From Clostridiales bacterium (GTDB lineage Bacteria; Bacillota; Clostridia; Oscillospirales; Oscillospiraceae): 64,000 bases of DNA. The position numbers were made by a program, and so were the translations under genes. Below, piece after piece: positions 28,862-38,557 of this stretch. The notes below the pieces were generated by a model. It was not told the DNA's origin. It did no database searches and worked only from the letters and a program-made list of their open reading frames with translations. The stretch spans positions 1 through 64,000 of the forward strand of contig JAJQFJ010000036.1 in the NCBI GenBank assembly GCA_021201185.1, in the 5' to 3' direction. The stretch's first letter is position 1; the number at the start of each line of letters is the position of its first letter.

Positions 28862-29971
28862 ATGTACGACTATCTCATCGTAGGCGCCGGACTGTACGGA
28901 GCCGTATTTGCCCGGGAGGCGGTGAAGGCGGGAAAAACCTGCCTGGTCATCGACAAGCGGCCTCACATCGCCGGGAACATCTACACTCAGCGGGTAGAGG
29001 GCATCAATGTCCACGTCTACGGCGCCCACATCTTCCACACCAACAGCAAGCGGGTTTGGGATTATGTCACCCAGTATGCCGACTTCAACCGTTTCACCAA
29101 CTCCCCGGTGGCCAACTACAAGGGGGAGCTGTACTCCATGCCCTTCAATATGTACACCTTCAACAAGATGTGGGGCGTGGTGACTCCGGAGGAGGCCGCC
29201 GCCAAAATCCAGGAGCAGCGCCGGGAGATCACCGGCACTCCCCGCAACCTGGAGGAGCAGGCCATCTCCCTGGTGGGCCGGGATATCTTTGAAAAGCTGG
29301 TCAAGGGCTACACGGAGAAACAGTGGGGCCGGGACTGCAAGGACCTGCCCGCCTTCATCATCAAGCGTCTGCCCGTCCGGCTGACCTTCGACAACAACTA
29401 CTTCAACACCCTCTATCAGGGCATCCCCATCGGGGGTTATACCGGCCTGGTGGAGCGGCTGCTGGAGGGCATCGAGGTCCGGCTGAATACGGATTATCTG
29501 GCGGACAAGGCAAACCTGGACGCCCTGGCGGACAAGGTGGTCTATACCGGCCCCATCGACGCCTACTTTGACTATCGCCTGGGCTATCTGGAGTATCGCA
29601 GCGTCCGGTTCGAGACGGAGCTGCTGGACATGCCCAACTTCCAGGGCAACGCCGCCGTGAACTACACCGACCGGGCGACCCCCTGGACCCGCATCATCGA
29701 GCACAAGTGGTTCGAGTTCGGCAAGGACGAAAACGGGAACGACCTGCCCAAGACGGTCATCAGCCGGGAGTACAGCTCCGAGTGGAAGCCGGGAGACGAG
29801 CCATACTATCCCGTCAACGACGAGCGCAATGGCGCTCTGTACCAGCAGTACAAGGCCCTGGCCGATCAGGAGAGCAAGGTGCTCTTTGGCGGCCGCCTGG
29901 GAGAGTACAAGTACTACGATATGGACCGGGTCATCGAGAGCGCCCTGGACCGGGCGGCGGAGGTGCTGTGA
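28862..29971 (+). CDS. glf: UDP-galactopyranose mutase
   Basis: MYDYLIVGAGLYGAVFAREAVKAGKTCLVIDKRPHIAGNIYT...HVYGAHIFHTNSKRVWDYV. Confidence 0.97.
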   Translation: MYDYLIVGAGLYGAVFAREAVKAGKTCLVIDKRPHIAGNIYTQRVEGINVHVYGAHIFHTNSKRVWDYVTQYADFNRFTNSPVANYKGELYSMPFNMYTFNKMWGVVTPEEAAAKIQEQRREITGTPRNLEEQAISLVGRDIFEKLVKGYTEKQWGRDCKDLPAFIIKRLPVRLTFDNNYFNTLYQGIPIGGYTGLVERLLEGIEVRLNTDYLADKANLDALADKVVYTGPIDAYFDYRLGYLEYRSVRFETELLDMPNFQGNAAVNYTDRATPWTRIIEHKWFEFGKDENGNDLPKTVISREYSSEWKPGDEPYYPVNDERNGALYQQYKALADQESKVLFGGRLGEYKYYDMDRVIESALDRAAEVL

Positions 29972-29994
29972 GGCTGACCTCCCCGTGATCACAG

Positions 29995-30038
29995 TCCGCC
30001 GCACCCTGCGTTTTGTTGCAGGGTGCGGCGGATTTTTT
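29995..30038 (+). terminator. Rho-independent terminator after glf
   Basis: TCCGCCGCACCCTGC-gttttgtt-GCAGGGTGCGGCGGA-TTTTTT. Confidence 0.93.
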
Positions 30039-31878
30039 ACACGCTCAGGTGATACCGCTCCATCCAGCCGTTGAGCTGGATGAGCCAGGCGATCATCTGG
30101 GGGCCTGCCATGAGCTGGCCGAACCAGGGCCGTCCGTAGTCCCCGGCGTCGGAGAGCAGCCCCTCCTCCAGCGCCTGACGGTTGACCACAGCGCGGATGG
30201 GGGCGTTGGGGTCGGATAAGATTTCCCGAAGCCGCGCCCGGGCCAGGACCTCGAACCGGGGATTGTGGGTCTTGGGGTAGGGGGATTTGGGCCGGTTGCG
30301 CACGTCCTCCGGCAGCAGGCCGACGGCGGCGTCCCGGAGCACCTGCTTGCGCACCCCGTCCCTGCTCTTCATCTCCCACGGAATATTCCAGACGTACTCC
30401 ACCAGCCGGTGATCGCAAAAGGGCACCCGCACCTCCAGGCCGGAGTACATACTCATCCGGTCCTTCCGGTCCAGCAGCCCTGTCATGAACCAGTTCAGAT
30501 TGAGCCAGCCCACCTCCCGGCGGCGGGCGGCCTCCCCTGTCTCCCCCTCCAGCCGTGGGGTGCCCCGGCGGCTCTCCTGGCAGCGGGACCGGGCGTAGTC
30601 CTCCAGCTCCAGGGAGCTGACCAGCTCTGGGTCCAGCACGGCGGAGCGGGCAGAGAAGTCCATGCACCAGGGGAAGGTGTCGCTCTCCAGCATATCCTTT
30701 CGGTGGAACCAGGGATAGCCGCCAAAGATCTCATCCGAGCACTCCCCGGAGAGGGCTACCGTGTGGTGTTCCCGTATCTCCCGGCAGAAGTACAGCAGAG
30801 AGGAGTCCACGTCCGCCATCCCCGGCATATCCCGGGCCTCCATGGCGGTCTCCAGCAGCTCCACCAGCGGCTCCTGGGGACAGGTGAGCACCCGGTGCCG
30901 GGTGCCAAATTCCCGCTGCATCCGCTCCACCCAGGGCCAGTCGGCGTCCGGCTGGAAGGAGCTGGGGCGGAAGAACTCCCGGTTGCCGGTGTAGTCGAAG
31001 GAGTAGGTCTCCAGCGGCTCCCGGCCCTCCGCCTCATAGGCCCGGGCGGCCACGGCGGTGATAATGGAGGAATCCAGGCCCCCGGAGAGGAGGGTACACA
31101 GGGGCACGTCGCTGACCAGCTGCCGCCGGATAGCCCCTACCAGCAGCTCCCGGAGATGGGCCACTGTGTCCTCATAGCTCTCCCGGTGGGGGAGGCTGAG
31201 CAGGTTCCACCACCGGGCCTGGGCCACGCCGCCCCGGGTCATGCGGAGCAGGTGTCCCGGGGGCAGCTCATGTACTCCGCCAAACACCCCGTGTCCCAGC
31301 GTCCGGGCGGGATTGATGGCCAGCACCTCCTGCCAGGTCTCCCGGTCCGCCCTGGGGGTCAGGCCGGGATAGCGGAACAGAGCCTTTGGCTCCGAGGCGA
31401 ACACCAGGGCCTCCCCCACCCGGGCGTAAAAGAGGGGCTTCACTCCGCACCGGTCCCGCACCAGCAACAGGGACTCCCCGTCCCAGAAGGCGAAGGCGAA
31501 AATGCCCTCCAGTTGCTCCCCCACCTCCGGCCCGTACTGGATGCAGGCGTGGAGCAGCACCTCCGTGTCCGACCGGGTGCAAAATCGGTGCCCCAGGGCG
31601 GAAAGCCGGGAGCGGAGAGCGTCCGTGTTGTAGAGCTCCCCATTGTAGCACAGGGCGAAGGTGCGCCCCTCCAGGGAAAATGTCATGGGCTGCTGCCCCT
31701 GCTCCGGGTCGATGACCGCCAGCCGACGGTGAGCCATGAGACAGTGGGGCGCTCTCCACAGGCCCCTGTCGTCCGGTCCCCGGCGCTCCATCGTCCGGGC
31801 CATGCTCCAGCCCACCACCTGCCACTCCGGGCCACGGATGTCCTGGGTAAAGTCACAAAAACCGGCAATGCCGCACAT
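30037..31878 (-). CDS. asnB: Asparagine synthase (glutamine-hydrolysing)
   Basis: MCGIAGFCDF...RRGPDDRGLW; LLSGGLDSSIITAVAARAYE. Confidence 0.95.
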   Translation of the reverse strand: MCGIAGFCDFTQDIRGPEWQVVGWSMARTMERRGPDDRGLWRAPHCLMAHRRLAVIDPEQGQQPMTFSLEGRTFALCYNGELYNTDALRSRLSALGHRFCTRSDTEVLLHACIQYGPEVGEQLEGIFAFAFWDGESLLLVRDRCGVKPLFYARVGEALVFASEPKALFRYPGLTPRADRETWQEVLAINPARTLGHGVFGGVHELPPGHLLRMTRGGVAQARWWNLLSLPHRESYEDTVAHLRELLVGAIRRQLVSDVPLCTLLSGGLDSSIITAVAARAYEAEGREPLETYSFDYTGNREFFRPSSFQPDADWPWVERMQREFGTRHRVLTCPQEPLVELLETAMEARDMPGMADVDSSLLYFCREIREHHTVALSGECSDEIFGGYPWFHRKDMLESDTFPWCMDFSARSAVLDPELVSSLELEDYARSRCQESRRGTPRLEGETGEAARRREVGWLNLNWFMTGLLDRKDRMSMYSGLEVRVPFCDHRLVEYVWNIPWEMKSRDGVRKQVLRDAAVGLLPEDVRNRPKSPYPKTHNPRFEVLARARLREILSDPNAPIRAVVNRQALEEGLLSDAGDYGRPWFGQLMAGPQMIAWLIQLNGWMERYHLSV

Positions 31879-31944
31879 ACGCAGACCTCCTTGCTGCTTC
31901 CAGCCTATGCCGGAGCACGCAAGGAGGTGCAATGCTGTGTGGAT

Positions 31945-32829
31945 TCAAATTCCCTCGACAATGGTCTGATAGGTCAGCGTCTCAGCCTGTCCCGGCGCCA
32001 GAGCCCGGATACCCGGCTTGTGCTCCAGAGCGCTGTCGGTAAAGGCGCACTCCGGCAGGGTAGACCAGGGCTCGATGCAGACATAGGGGGCGCTGGGTGT
32101 GACCGGCTTTGTCCACAGGCCCAGATAGTCGAAGTCGTCAAAGATCAATGTCAGCCGAATGGGGTTGCGACGGTTCGCCAACGTCACCCGTCGGACAGGG
32201 AGGTCTTTCAGCACCACGGTGTCCAGTCCAAAGACGGACAGGGGCATGGGGAGCCGGTCCCCCTCCAGAGGGAAGGGGCGACCGCCCTCAGTGAGAAAAT
32301 TGTGCTCGTCCATGCCCATGGGTAGGATAGCGCTCTGTCCTGGGAATTGAATGAAATAGTCCTCCCGGCTCTCTCCCGGCAGCAGGGCCAGACGAAACCC
32401 GTCGTGACCGCCCACCTCGTAGTACATGGTCTCAGCAGAGCGGTTGAGGACGGTGTGGGATTTGGTCAGAGTCCCTCCCTCCAGGGTATAGGTCACCCGG
32501 AGTCGGAAGGAGAAGGGGTACTTTTCCAGGGTGTCCACATTCTCCTCCAGCTGCAGGGTGACGGCGGATTCAGACTGGCAAATCACGGAAAAGGCAGAAT
32601 CTCTGGCGAAGCCGTGCTGAGAGATGGCGTATTCCCGCCCGGCCACCGTGTACCGCCCGTCCCGGAGGCGGCCTATGATGGGAAAGAGCAGCGGCGCATG
32701 GCGGCCCCAGACGGCAGGGCCCGCCTGCCAGAGCAGTTCCGTCCCGGTGCGGGTGCGGATGCTGATGAGCTGCGCCCCCAGGGTATCGATTTGGACGGTG
32801 AGCAGCTCAGAGCAAAGGGTGATGGTCAT
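31945..32829 (-). CDS. Aldose 1-epimerase family protein
   Basis: MTITLCSELLTVQIDTLGAQLISIRTRTGTELLWQAGPAVWGRHAPLLFPIIGRLRDGRY...ISQHGFARD. Confidence 0.88.
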   Translation of the reverse strand: MTITLCSELLTVQIDTLGAQLISIRTRTGTELLWQAGPAVWGRHAPLLFPIIGRLRDGRYTVAGREYAISQHGFARDSAFSVICQSESAVTLQLEENVDTLEKYPFSFRLRVTYTLEGGTLTKSHTVLNRSAETMYYEVGGHDGFRLALLPGESREDYFIQFPGQSAILPMGMDEHNFLTEGGRPFPLEGDRLPMPLSVFGLDTVVLKDLPVRRVTLANRRNPIRLTLIFDDFDYLGLWTKPVTPSAPYVCIEPWSTLPECAFTDSALEHKPGIRALAPGQAETLTYQTIVEGI

Positions 32830-32904
32830 AATGATCCCTCCAGTTGTCGTTTTGGGTCTGCTGCCCGCCATTATACCGTATGGCGGCAAAAGCCGCAAGC
32901 CCGG

Positions 32905-32936
32905 AAAAGCCCTGCGCATTGCTGCGCAGGGCTTTT
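32905..32936 (-). terminator. Terminator of the FN3/L,D-transpeptidase-like gene
   Basis: AAAAGCCCTGCGC...GCGCAGGGCTTTT. Confidence 0.85.
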
Positions 32937-32967
32937 GGGGATGGCTGTTTCAGCTGAGTGGAAGGGA

Positions 32968-35900
32968 TCAATAGTAGACCCAGGTGGGGGAGCTGGCAGT
33001 GGTGCTGATACCGAGGACCGAGGTCGCATAGAAGAACTTCCCTGTGATGTCCGGGTCCGTGGGATCGTATTTCTTGCTGGTAGAGATTTTGTTCAAATGG
33101 GGAACGCCAAAGGCGCTGACCGAGCTGGTCTTGTAGAGGACCACCGGCGTGCGGTGCGTCTTTCCGTAGCCGTTCTTCGCCAGATCAAGAATCAGATAGG
33201 CATAGATACACTGCATTCTGATGCAGGCCAGTGAGTTGTTGACGTTATTCTCAAGGTTATTATAGGTGTAGGCAAGCAATTTACGGTTGCTCTCGGTGCC
33301 GTATAGGGTCGAGTGGAACCAGCTGGGCGTCCCGTGGATATATATAGCATACTGCTCATAGGTAGCGCCATCAAAATTGCCATGTAGCCATCTCTGTCCG
33401 GCTCCTGCGGCCAAATACAGGCTGCTTGAGCGGGCATAGGTCAGCTCGGTGCTCCCGATGCTGCGCCAGGCAGCGGCGGGCGTGTCATAGGCATCTGTAT
33501 CACTGTTGTAGAGATAGATCGCCGTATAGCTGGGGGTGCTGCTGCTGGCACAGACACAGGTGACGATCCGGAACTTCGCATCCCGGTAGCTCTTGCCGAA
33601 GTAGGCGTAGAGATTGGTCACCAGCTCACCGGTCTCCAGGTCAAAGTAGTACTTGTAGGTTTTGCCGTTGCGGGTCTTGTACTGCCAACCGGTGGCCAGT
33701 AAGCCGTCGGACTCCACATAGTACTGCTTGCCGTCCTTCTTCACCCAGGTGTTCCGCTCGCTGCCGGACCAGGTGATGCCAAAGGAGACTCCGGTCTTGT
33801 CATAGGTGCTCCGGAAATTGACCGTCTTCCCATTGACCGTGGTGGTGGCGACAGCCACAATGGTATAAAAGTACAGCGTGCTCTTGCTGGTGACGGTGGT
33901 ATCGGTATAGCTGTTGGTGGTGACTGTCTTCAGGTTGGTCCAACTGCTGCTGCCGTTCTTCCGGCGATACACAATATAGGACGTGGCTCCGTTGACCTTG
34001 CTCCAGGTGATCGTCGTCCCACTGGAGGAGGGGGCTCCAACCGACAAATCCTCCGGCATGGGCAGATAGATACACAGGCTGCCGGTGGTGTCATAGTAGC
34101 TGCTGCCGGTCTTCCCGGAACTAAATGCCACAACAGTGTAATAGCAGGTCGTCCCCGCAGACAGACTGGTCACAGAGGTGTCCAGATAGACGACGGTGGA
34201 GCCGCTGTTTATGGTGGCGATGATCGACCACTTGCCGGAGGTGGAGGTGCGGCGATAGACATAGTACCCGGCAGCTCCGGTCACCTTGCCCCATGTGACC
34301 TTAATGCCGTTTGTATCTGTGGCATTATTCTGCACGGTGGAGGACATGGTCGGAGTGGAGAGATAAACGATGCTCTTGTAAGTGTAACCGCTCCAGTTGT
34401 TCAGCTTGTCGATCTTTGCCGACGTGATGCTCTCCGAGCCGTAATAGGTACGGACAGTGTACTGATAGGTGGTCCCACTGGTAAGATTGGCGCTGGAGTC
34501 CAGATAGGAAGCGGTAGTGGCCCCAGAGGCGAGGGAGCTGGCCGAGATATTTGCAATGGGTACCACCTTACCGTTCACCTTCCGGTAGACCCGGTAGCCC
34601 GTGGCCTTGGAGGCCAGCGTCCAGGTGATCCGTATCCCGCTCGCCTCCGTCTTCACGGTGGTCGTCGCCAGGCCATGGTAGGTGTAGGCTGTGCTGGGCG
34701 TCTGCCAGTAGCTGTAGGAGATATTCCCACTGGAATCCTTGATATAAGCACGGACCGTGTAATAGTAGGTATCGTTATGCTTGACGCCGGTGGAGAGGTA
34801 AGAGGTCGTCGAACCGTTAGAGATGTTGGCGATCTGCGTCCAGCTGGTGGCAGTCTTGCTCTTCCGGTAGACGAGATACCCGCTGGCCCCGGAGACCTCC
34901 TGCCAGGCAACCCGCATACCGTTGCTCTCACTATTGGGCGAAACCAGTTGAGGCGTCTCCACGAAGCAGATGGTAGAGGAGTTCTTATAGCTGCTCCAAT
35001 TATTGGTGCTGTAGTTCTTGTCCTTGGAAAGGCTGCTGCCATAATACGCCCGGACGGAGTAATAATAGGTCTTGCCGGACTCGACAGTGGTGTCGATGTA
35101 AGTGCTGGTGCTGCCGCTGGTGATGTCAGTCAGCGCAGTGGAGCTGCTCTCGTCGGAGGCTCTGCGGAAGATCCGATAACCGGTAGCAGCGGCGTCCTTC
35201 GTCCAGGTGACCTGGATGCCGGTCTCCACCGTCTTGATCGTGACGTTAGGCACACCGTGATAGGTGATCGCCTGAGATTCATCCCCTACAGGGTTATAAT
35301 AGGAGCTGTATGTGCTGTTGTTGGAATTGTCCGCAACAACGGCAAAATAGTAGGAGCTGCCGGACTCGGCCGCCGTGTAGGTAAAGCTGGTATCCGTGAC
35401 CGTGACGCTGTTGGCCCAGCTGGATGCGCCCACCTTCCGATAATATACCCGGTAGGAGGTGGCGCCAGCGACGCTGGACCAGCCGATGACCAGGCCCTTG
35501 GAGGAGCTGTAGGTCTTGCTAATCACCGGCGCGGCCAGATAATACACGCTGGCAGAGGCGGAGACGCCGCTCCAGACGTTGACGGTATAATCCTCCCGGC
35601 TGGAGGTCTTGGCGCCAAAGTAGGCCCGGACGACATAGCTGTAGGTCTTGTTGCTGGAGGCGCTGGTGTCCACATAGGAGGTGGCGCCGGAGACGTCGCC
35701 CACCGTCGTCCAGGTGGAGCTGCCGGAGACCTGACGGAGAACACGATAGCCGGTGGCGCCGCTGACGCTGCTCCAGGAGACCTTGACGCCTCCTGCGGCG
35801 CTGGCCGCCTTGACGCTGCCCGGCGTCTTATAGTAGGTGTAGGTCACAGTGTCGCTGGCAGAGGTTTCGGAGCCGTCGGACAGAACAGCGGTCACATAGT

Positions 35901-36792
35901 AGGAATAGGTGGTGCCGCTGGTGGTCGCTTTGGTGTCGGTGTAGCTGGTAGAGGTGAGGCCGGAGGCCAGGGGAGATGCGCTGGCAGAGCCGGTCGTGCG
36001 ATATACCTTGTAGCTGGCAGCCCCGGACACGGCAGACCAGGTGAGGATGGCGCTCTTTCCGTCCGAGCTCTGAGCCAGACTGATGCCGCTCACGGAGACA
36101 GTCTCCCCGGCCTCATAGGCGGCGGCCATCACCTCGCTGTAGCCGGTATAGAGGCCGTTTTCCTGGCCGTCCACGTTGAAGGCGAAGAGATAATCCGGGT
36201 GCTCCGTGGCCTCCTCATCCCGGCAGTCCACATAGACCTCCTCGGCAGAGTACACCGCAGTGTCCTCATCCACATCGCTGACAGAGGCAGCCGCCGCAGA
36301 GGTGGGCGCGCTGGCGAGGTTCAGGAACCGGTCGGAGGAGATATACAGCTCCTCCTCATCCTGAAGCACGCCGTCCTCATAGTAGAAGAAGTAGGGATTG
36401 TCCAGCATCTCCTCCTCATCCGTCTCATTGTAGTCGTAGAAGGCTACGATGCCGGTATAGGAGGTGTCCGTCCGGGCATTTTTGCCCTCGGTCAGATAGC
36501 TGGTCACATAGACGACCAGCTCCTCGGGGGCCAGGTAGTTCCCGTCGCTGTCCAGATAGACGGGCTCTTCCACCTCGTCCGTCTCTTCGGAGGCAGCTTC
36601 ATCGGTGCTCGCCGATTCTCCCCCCTCAGAAGCCTCCGCAATGGTGCTGTCGTCAAAGGGGTCGGAGGACTCCGTGGCCGCTGTCTCCTCGTCCGTCAGT
36701 GCGGCAACCTCCGCAGCTGAGGCCGGATAAGCCAGCAGCATGACCAGCGCCAGGAGCAGACTGACGGAACGGGTCAAAATGGAATGCTTCAT
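32968..36792 (-). CDS. Secreted multidomain protein: acidic N-terminus, ~8 fibronectin-III-like repeats, cell-wall-binding-like repeat, C-terminal divergent L,D-transpeptidase (YkuD)-like domain
   Basis: Signal peptide MKHSILTRSVSLLLALVMLLAYPASAAE; eight VxWSxVxGAxxYxVYRxxxG cores; DGLLATGWQYKTRNGKTYKYYFD; YAIYIHGT...NNSLACIRMQCIYAYLILDLAKNGYG. Confidence 0.8.
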   Translation of the reverse strand: MKHSILTRSVSLLLALVMLLAYPASAAEVAALTDEETAATESSDPFDDSTIAEASEGGESASTDEAASEETDEVEEPVYLDSDGNYLAPEELVVYVTSYLTEGKNARTDTSYTGIVAFYDYNETDEEEMLDNPYFFYYEDGVLQDEEELYISSDRFLNLASAPTSAAAASVSDVDEDTAVYSAEEVYVDCRDEEATEHPDYLFAFNVDGQENGLYTGYSEVMAAAYEAGETVSVSGISLAQSSDGKSAILTWSAVSGAASYKVYRTTGSASASPLASGLTSTSYTDTKATTSGTTYSYYVTAVLSDGSETSASDTVTYTYYKTPGSVKAASAAGGVKVSWSSVSGATGYRVLRQVSGSSTWTTVGDVSGATSYVDTSASSNKTYSYVVRAYFGAKTSSREDYTVNVWSGVSASASVYYLAAPVISKTYSSSKGLVIGWSSVAGATSYRVYYRKVGASSWANSVTVTDTSFTYTAAESGSSYYFAVVADNSNNSTYSSYYNPVGDESQAITYHGVPNVTIKTVETGIQVTWTKDAAATGYRIFRRASDESSSTALTDITSGSTSTYIDTTVESGKTYYYSVRAYYGSSLSKDKNYSTNNWSSYKNSSTICFVETPQLVSPNSESNGMRVAWQEVSGASGYLVYRKSKTATSWTQIANISNGSTTSYLSTGVKHNDTYYYTVRAYIKDSSGNISYSYWQTPSTAYTYHGLATTTVKTEASGIRITWTLASKATGYRVYRKVNGKVVPIANISASSLASGATTASYLDSSANLTSGTTYQYTVRTYYGSESITSAKIDKLNNWSGYTYKSIVYLSTPTMSSTVQNNATDTNGIKVTWGKVTGAAGYYVYRRTSTSGKWSIIATINSGSTVVYLDTSVTSLSAGTTCYYTVVAFSSGKTGSSYYDTTGSLCIYLPMPEDLSVGAPSSSGTTITWSKVNGATSYIVYRRKNGSSSWTNLKTVTTNSYTDTTVTSKSTLYFYTIVAVATTTVNGKTVNFRSTYDKTGVSFGITWSGSERNTWVKKDGKQYYVESDGLLATGWQYKTRNGKTYKYYFDLETGELVTNLYAYFGKSYRDAKFRIVTCVCASSSTPSYTAIYLYNSDTDAYDTPAAAWRSIGSTELTYARSSSLYLAAGAGQRWLHGNFDGATYEQYAIYIHGTPSWFHSTLYGTESNRKLLAYTYNNLENNVNNSLACIRMQCIYAYLILDLAKNGYGKTHRTPVVLYKTSSVSAFGVPHLNKISTSKKYDPTDPDITGKFFYATSVLGISTTASSPTWVYY

Positions 36793-36839
36793 GGTACATA
36801 CTCCTTCTTCTGTTCTTCTGGTTTTTCCGTTGCGCATGA

Positions 36840-37445
36840 TTACCATTCGGTAGAATAAGTACGAACGCGGTAGACCGCCCCCAACCCCTCGCAGATCTGC
36901 CGACAGGCCTCGATCTCGGCGGGAGGGATGGTGTCCACCACAGTCATGATCACCTTGGGGACGTATGAAACCGCCTCACGGGTAAAGTCCAGCATCGCCT
37001 GGAAGCTGGCCTCCCCGTAGCGGGAGCGGCAGGTCTCCTGATAGGCCGCCGCCGTAGCCCGGTTGAGAGAGATGGACAGGATATCAAACCGCCCGGCAAA
37101 CAGGTGGGCGGTGGGCCTGCCGTGAATGAGGTCGCTGTGGCCGTTGGTGTCCATGCGAATGGGAATGGAGGAATACCCCTTCACCTGCTCAGCCACCCAG
37201 AGGATGTCCTCCAGGCGATAGGTGGGTTCTCCGTATCCGCAAAAGACCAGCTCCCGGTATTGGCTCAGATCCCGCCGCCGGATATCCGCCAGGATCTCCT
37301 CCTTAGACGGCTCCCGCTCCAGCCAAAGGGAGCCGGAATCCCCTACCCGGTCGCCGGTGGTGCGCAGGCAAAAGGCGCAGGCGCAGTCACAGCGGTTGGT
37401 GGTGTTTACATAGAGATTGCTTCCGTAGACATAGGTGATGGTCAA
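36840..37445 (-). CDS. TatD-linked radical SAM protein, TTG start
   Basis: MTITYVYGSNLYVNTTNRCDCACAFCLRTTGDRVGDSGSLWLEREPS...; CDCACAFC FeS motif; adjacent to tatD. Confidence 0.88.
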   Translation of the reverse strand: MTITYVYGSNLYVNTTNRCDCACAFCLRTTGDRVGDSGSLWLEREPSKEEILADIRRRDLSQYRELVFCGYGEPTYRLEDILWVAEQVKGYSSIPIRMDTNGHSDLIHGRPTAHLFAGRFDILSISLNRATAAAYQETCRSRYGEASFQAMLDFTREAVSYVPKVIMTVVDTIPPAEIEACRQICEGLGAVYRVRTYSTEW

Positions 37446-37478
37446 TGGTTCACACCTTACTTTTTTCTTTGCTTCCGG

Positions 37479-38270
37479 TCACAGGGACGCCCCGTCGATG
37501 TGGAAGAACCGCTTCCCGTTTTCTGTGGTGATCCGGGCGACCTCCTCCAGAGGCAGTCCCTTGATCTCTGCCAGCCGCCGGGCCACCTGATGTACTCGCA
37601 GGGAGGAATTTCGCCGGTGCTTCCGGTCCTCCGGCTGGCGGGGATAGGGGGTCATGTAGGGAGAGTCCGTCTCGATCATGATATACTCCAGCGGGATGGC
37701 GGCCGCCACCTCCGGGGGACGTTTCGCATTGGGAAAGGTGAGCGACCCGGTAAAGGAGATCATCCAGCCCCAGTCGATCAGCTCCTTTGCCTGCTCCACG
37801 CTGCCGGAGTAGCAGTGAAAGACGCCCCGGACGTTGGGAAACGCCCGGACCATCTCCATAGCGTCCCCATGGGCCTCCCGGTCGTGGAAGATAACAGGGA
37901 GATCCAGCTCCTCCGCCAGAGCCATCTGGCGGGCCAGGCCCGCCCTTTGGGTCTCATGGTCGGCGTAGTCCTCCCAGTAGTAGTCCAGTCCCACCTCGCC
38001 GATGGCCCTGACCTTGGGGTCGGCGGCCAGAGTGCGGATGGTCTCCAGACTGTCGTCGGTGAGCTTTTCGATGTCAGAGGGATGGAAGCCCACAGCGGCG
38101 TAGACATGGGGCCAGGTGTGGGCGTAGGACACCGCCGCCCGGGAGCTCTCCAGCTCGCAGCCTGGATTGAGCACCAGCTCCACCCCTGCCTCCGGCAGAG
38201 AGGCCAGCAGCGCCTCCCGGTCAGAGCGGAACGCGCCGCTGTCATAATGGGCATGGGTGTCAAAATACAT
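37479..38270 (-). CDS. tatD: TatD family metal-dependent hydrolase
   Basis: MYFDTHAHYDSGAF...AIGEVGLDYYW...FHCYSGS...ETDSPYMTP. Confidence 0.95.
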   Translation of the reverse strand: MYFDTHAHYDSGAFRSDREALLASLPEAGVELVLNPGCELESSRAAVSYAHTWPHVYAAVGFHPSDIEKLTDDSLETIRTLAADPKVRAIGEVGLDYYWEDYADHETQRAGLARQMALAEELDLPVIFHDREAHGDAMEMVRAFPNVRGVFHCYSGSVEQAKELIDWGWMISFTGSLTFPNAKRPPEVAAAIPLEYIMIETDSPYMTPYPRQPEDRKHRRNSSLRVHQVARRLAEIKGLPLEEVARITTENGKRFFHIDGASL

Positions 38271-38485
38271 GGGCGGCCTCCGTTTCTCCCCTGTCTCCCG
38301 CAGGGCGATGGGTGAGATAATAACAGTATAGCGGTTTCAGGAAGAATTTGCAAGGATTTCTCCCCGCCTTTTTTCGCTTTTCCCGTAAAAATTCATCATT
38401 GTTCAGAAACAGGGCCGTTTTTCCTGAAAAGTTGTTCAGAAATCACGCGTTTTCCCGCTTTGTTCCGTTTCGTGCAGGGAACGGA

Positions 38486-38514
38486 TTGCCCTTTGGGGCA
38501 AAAAATGGTATCAT
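38486..38514 (+). promoter_or_regulatory. Putative promoter TTGCCC-N17-TATCAT for the amidase
   Basis: Direct match ~44 nt upstream of the ATG. Confidence 0.55.
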
Positions 38515-38557
38515 GTATCCGGAAAAATCGTTCCGGCACAACGGAGGAGGATTCGAG

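Noticed and set aside
34000-36100. Tandem DNA repeats or CRISPR-like array
   Set aside because: The periodicity is protein-level FN3 repetition with divergent nucleotide sequence; no direct repeats with uniform spacers anywhere in the window.
34675-36720. 681-aa plus-strand ORF antisense to the FN3 gene
   Set aside because: Repeats simply mirror the FN3 repeats; no SD or family signature.
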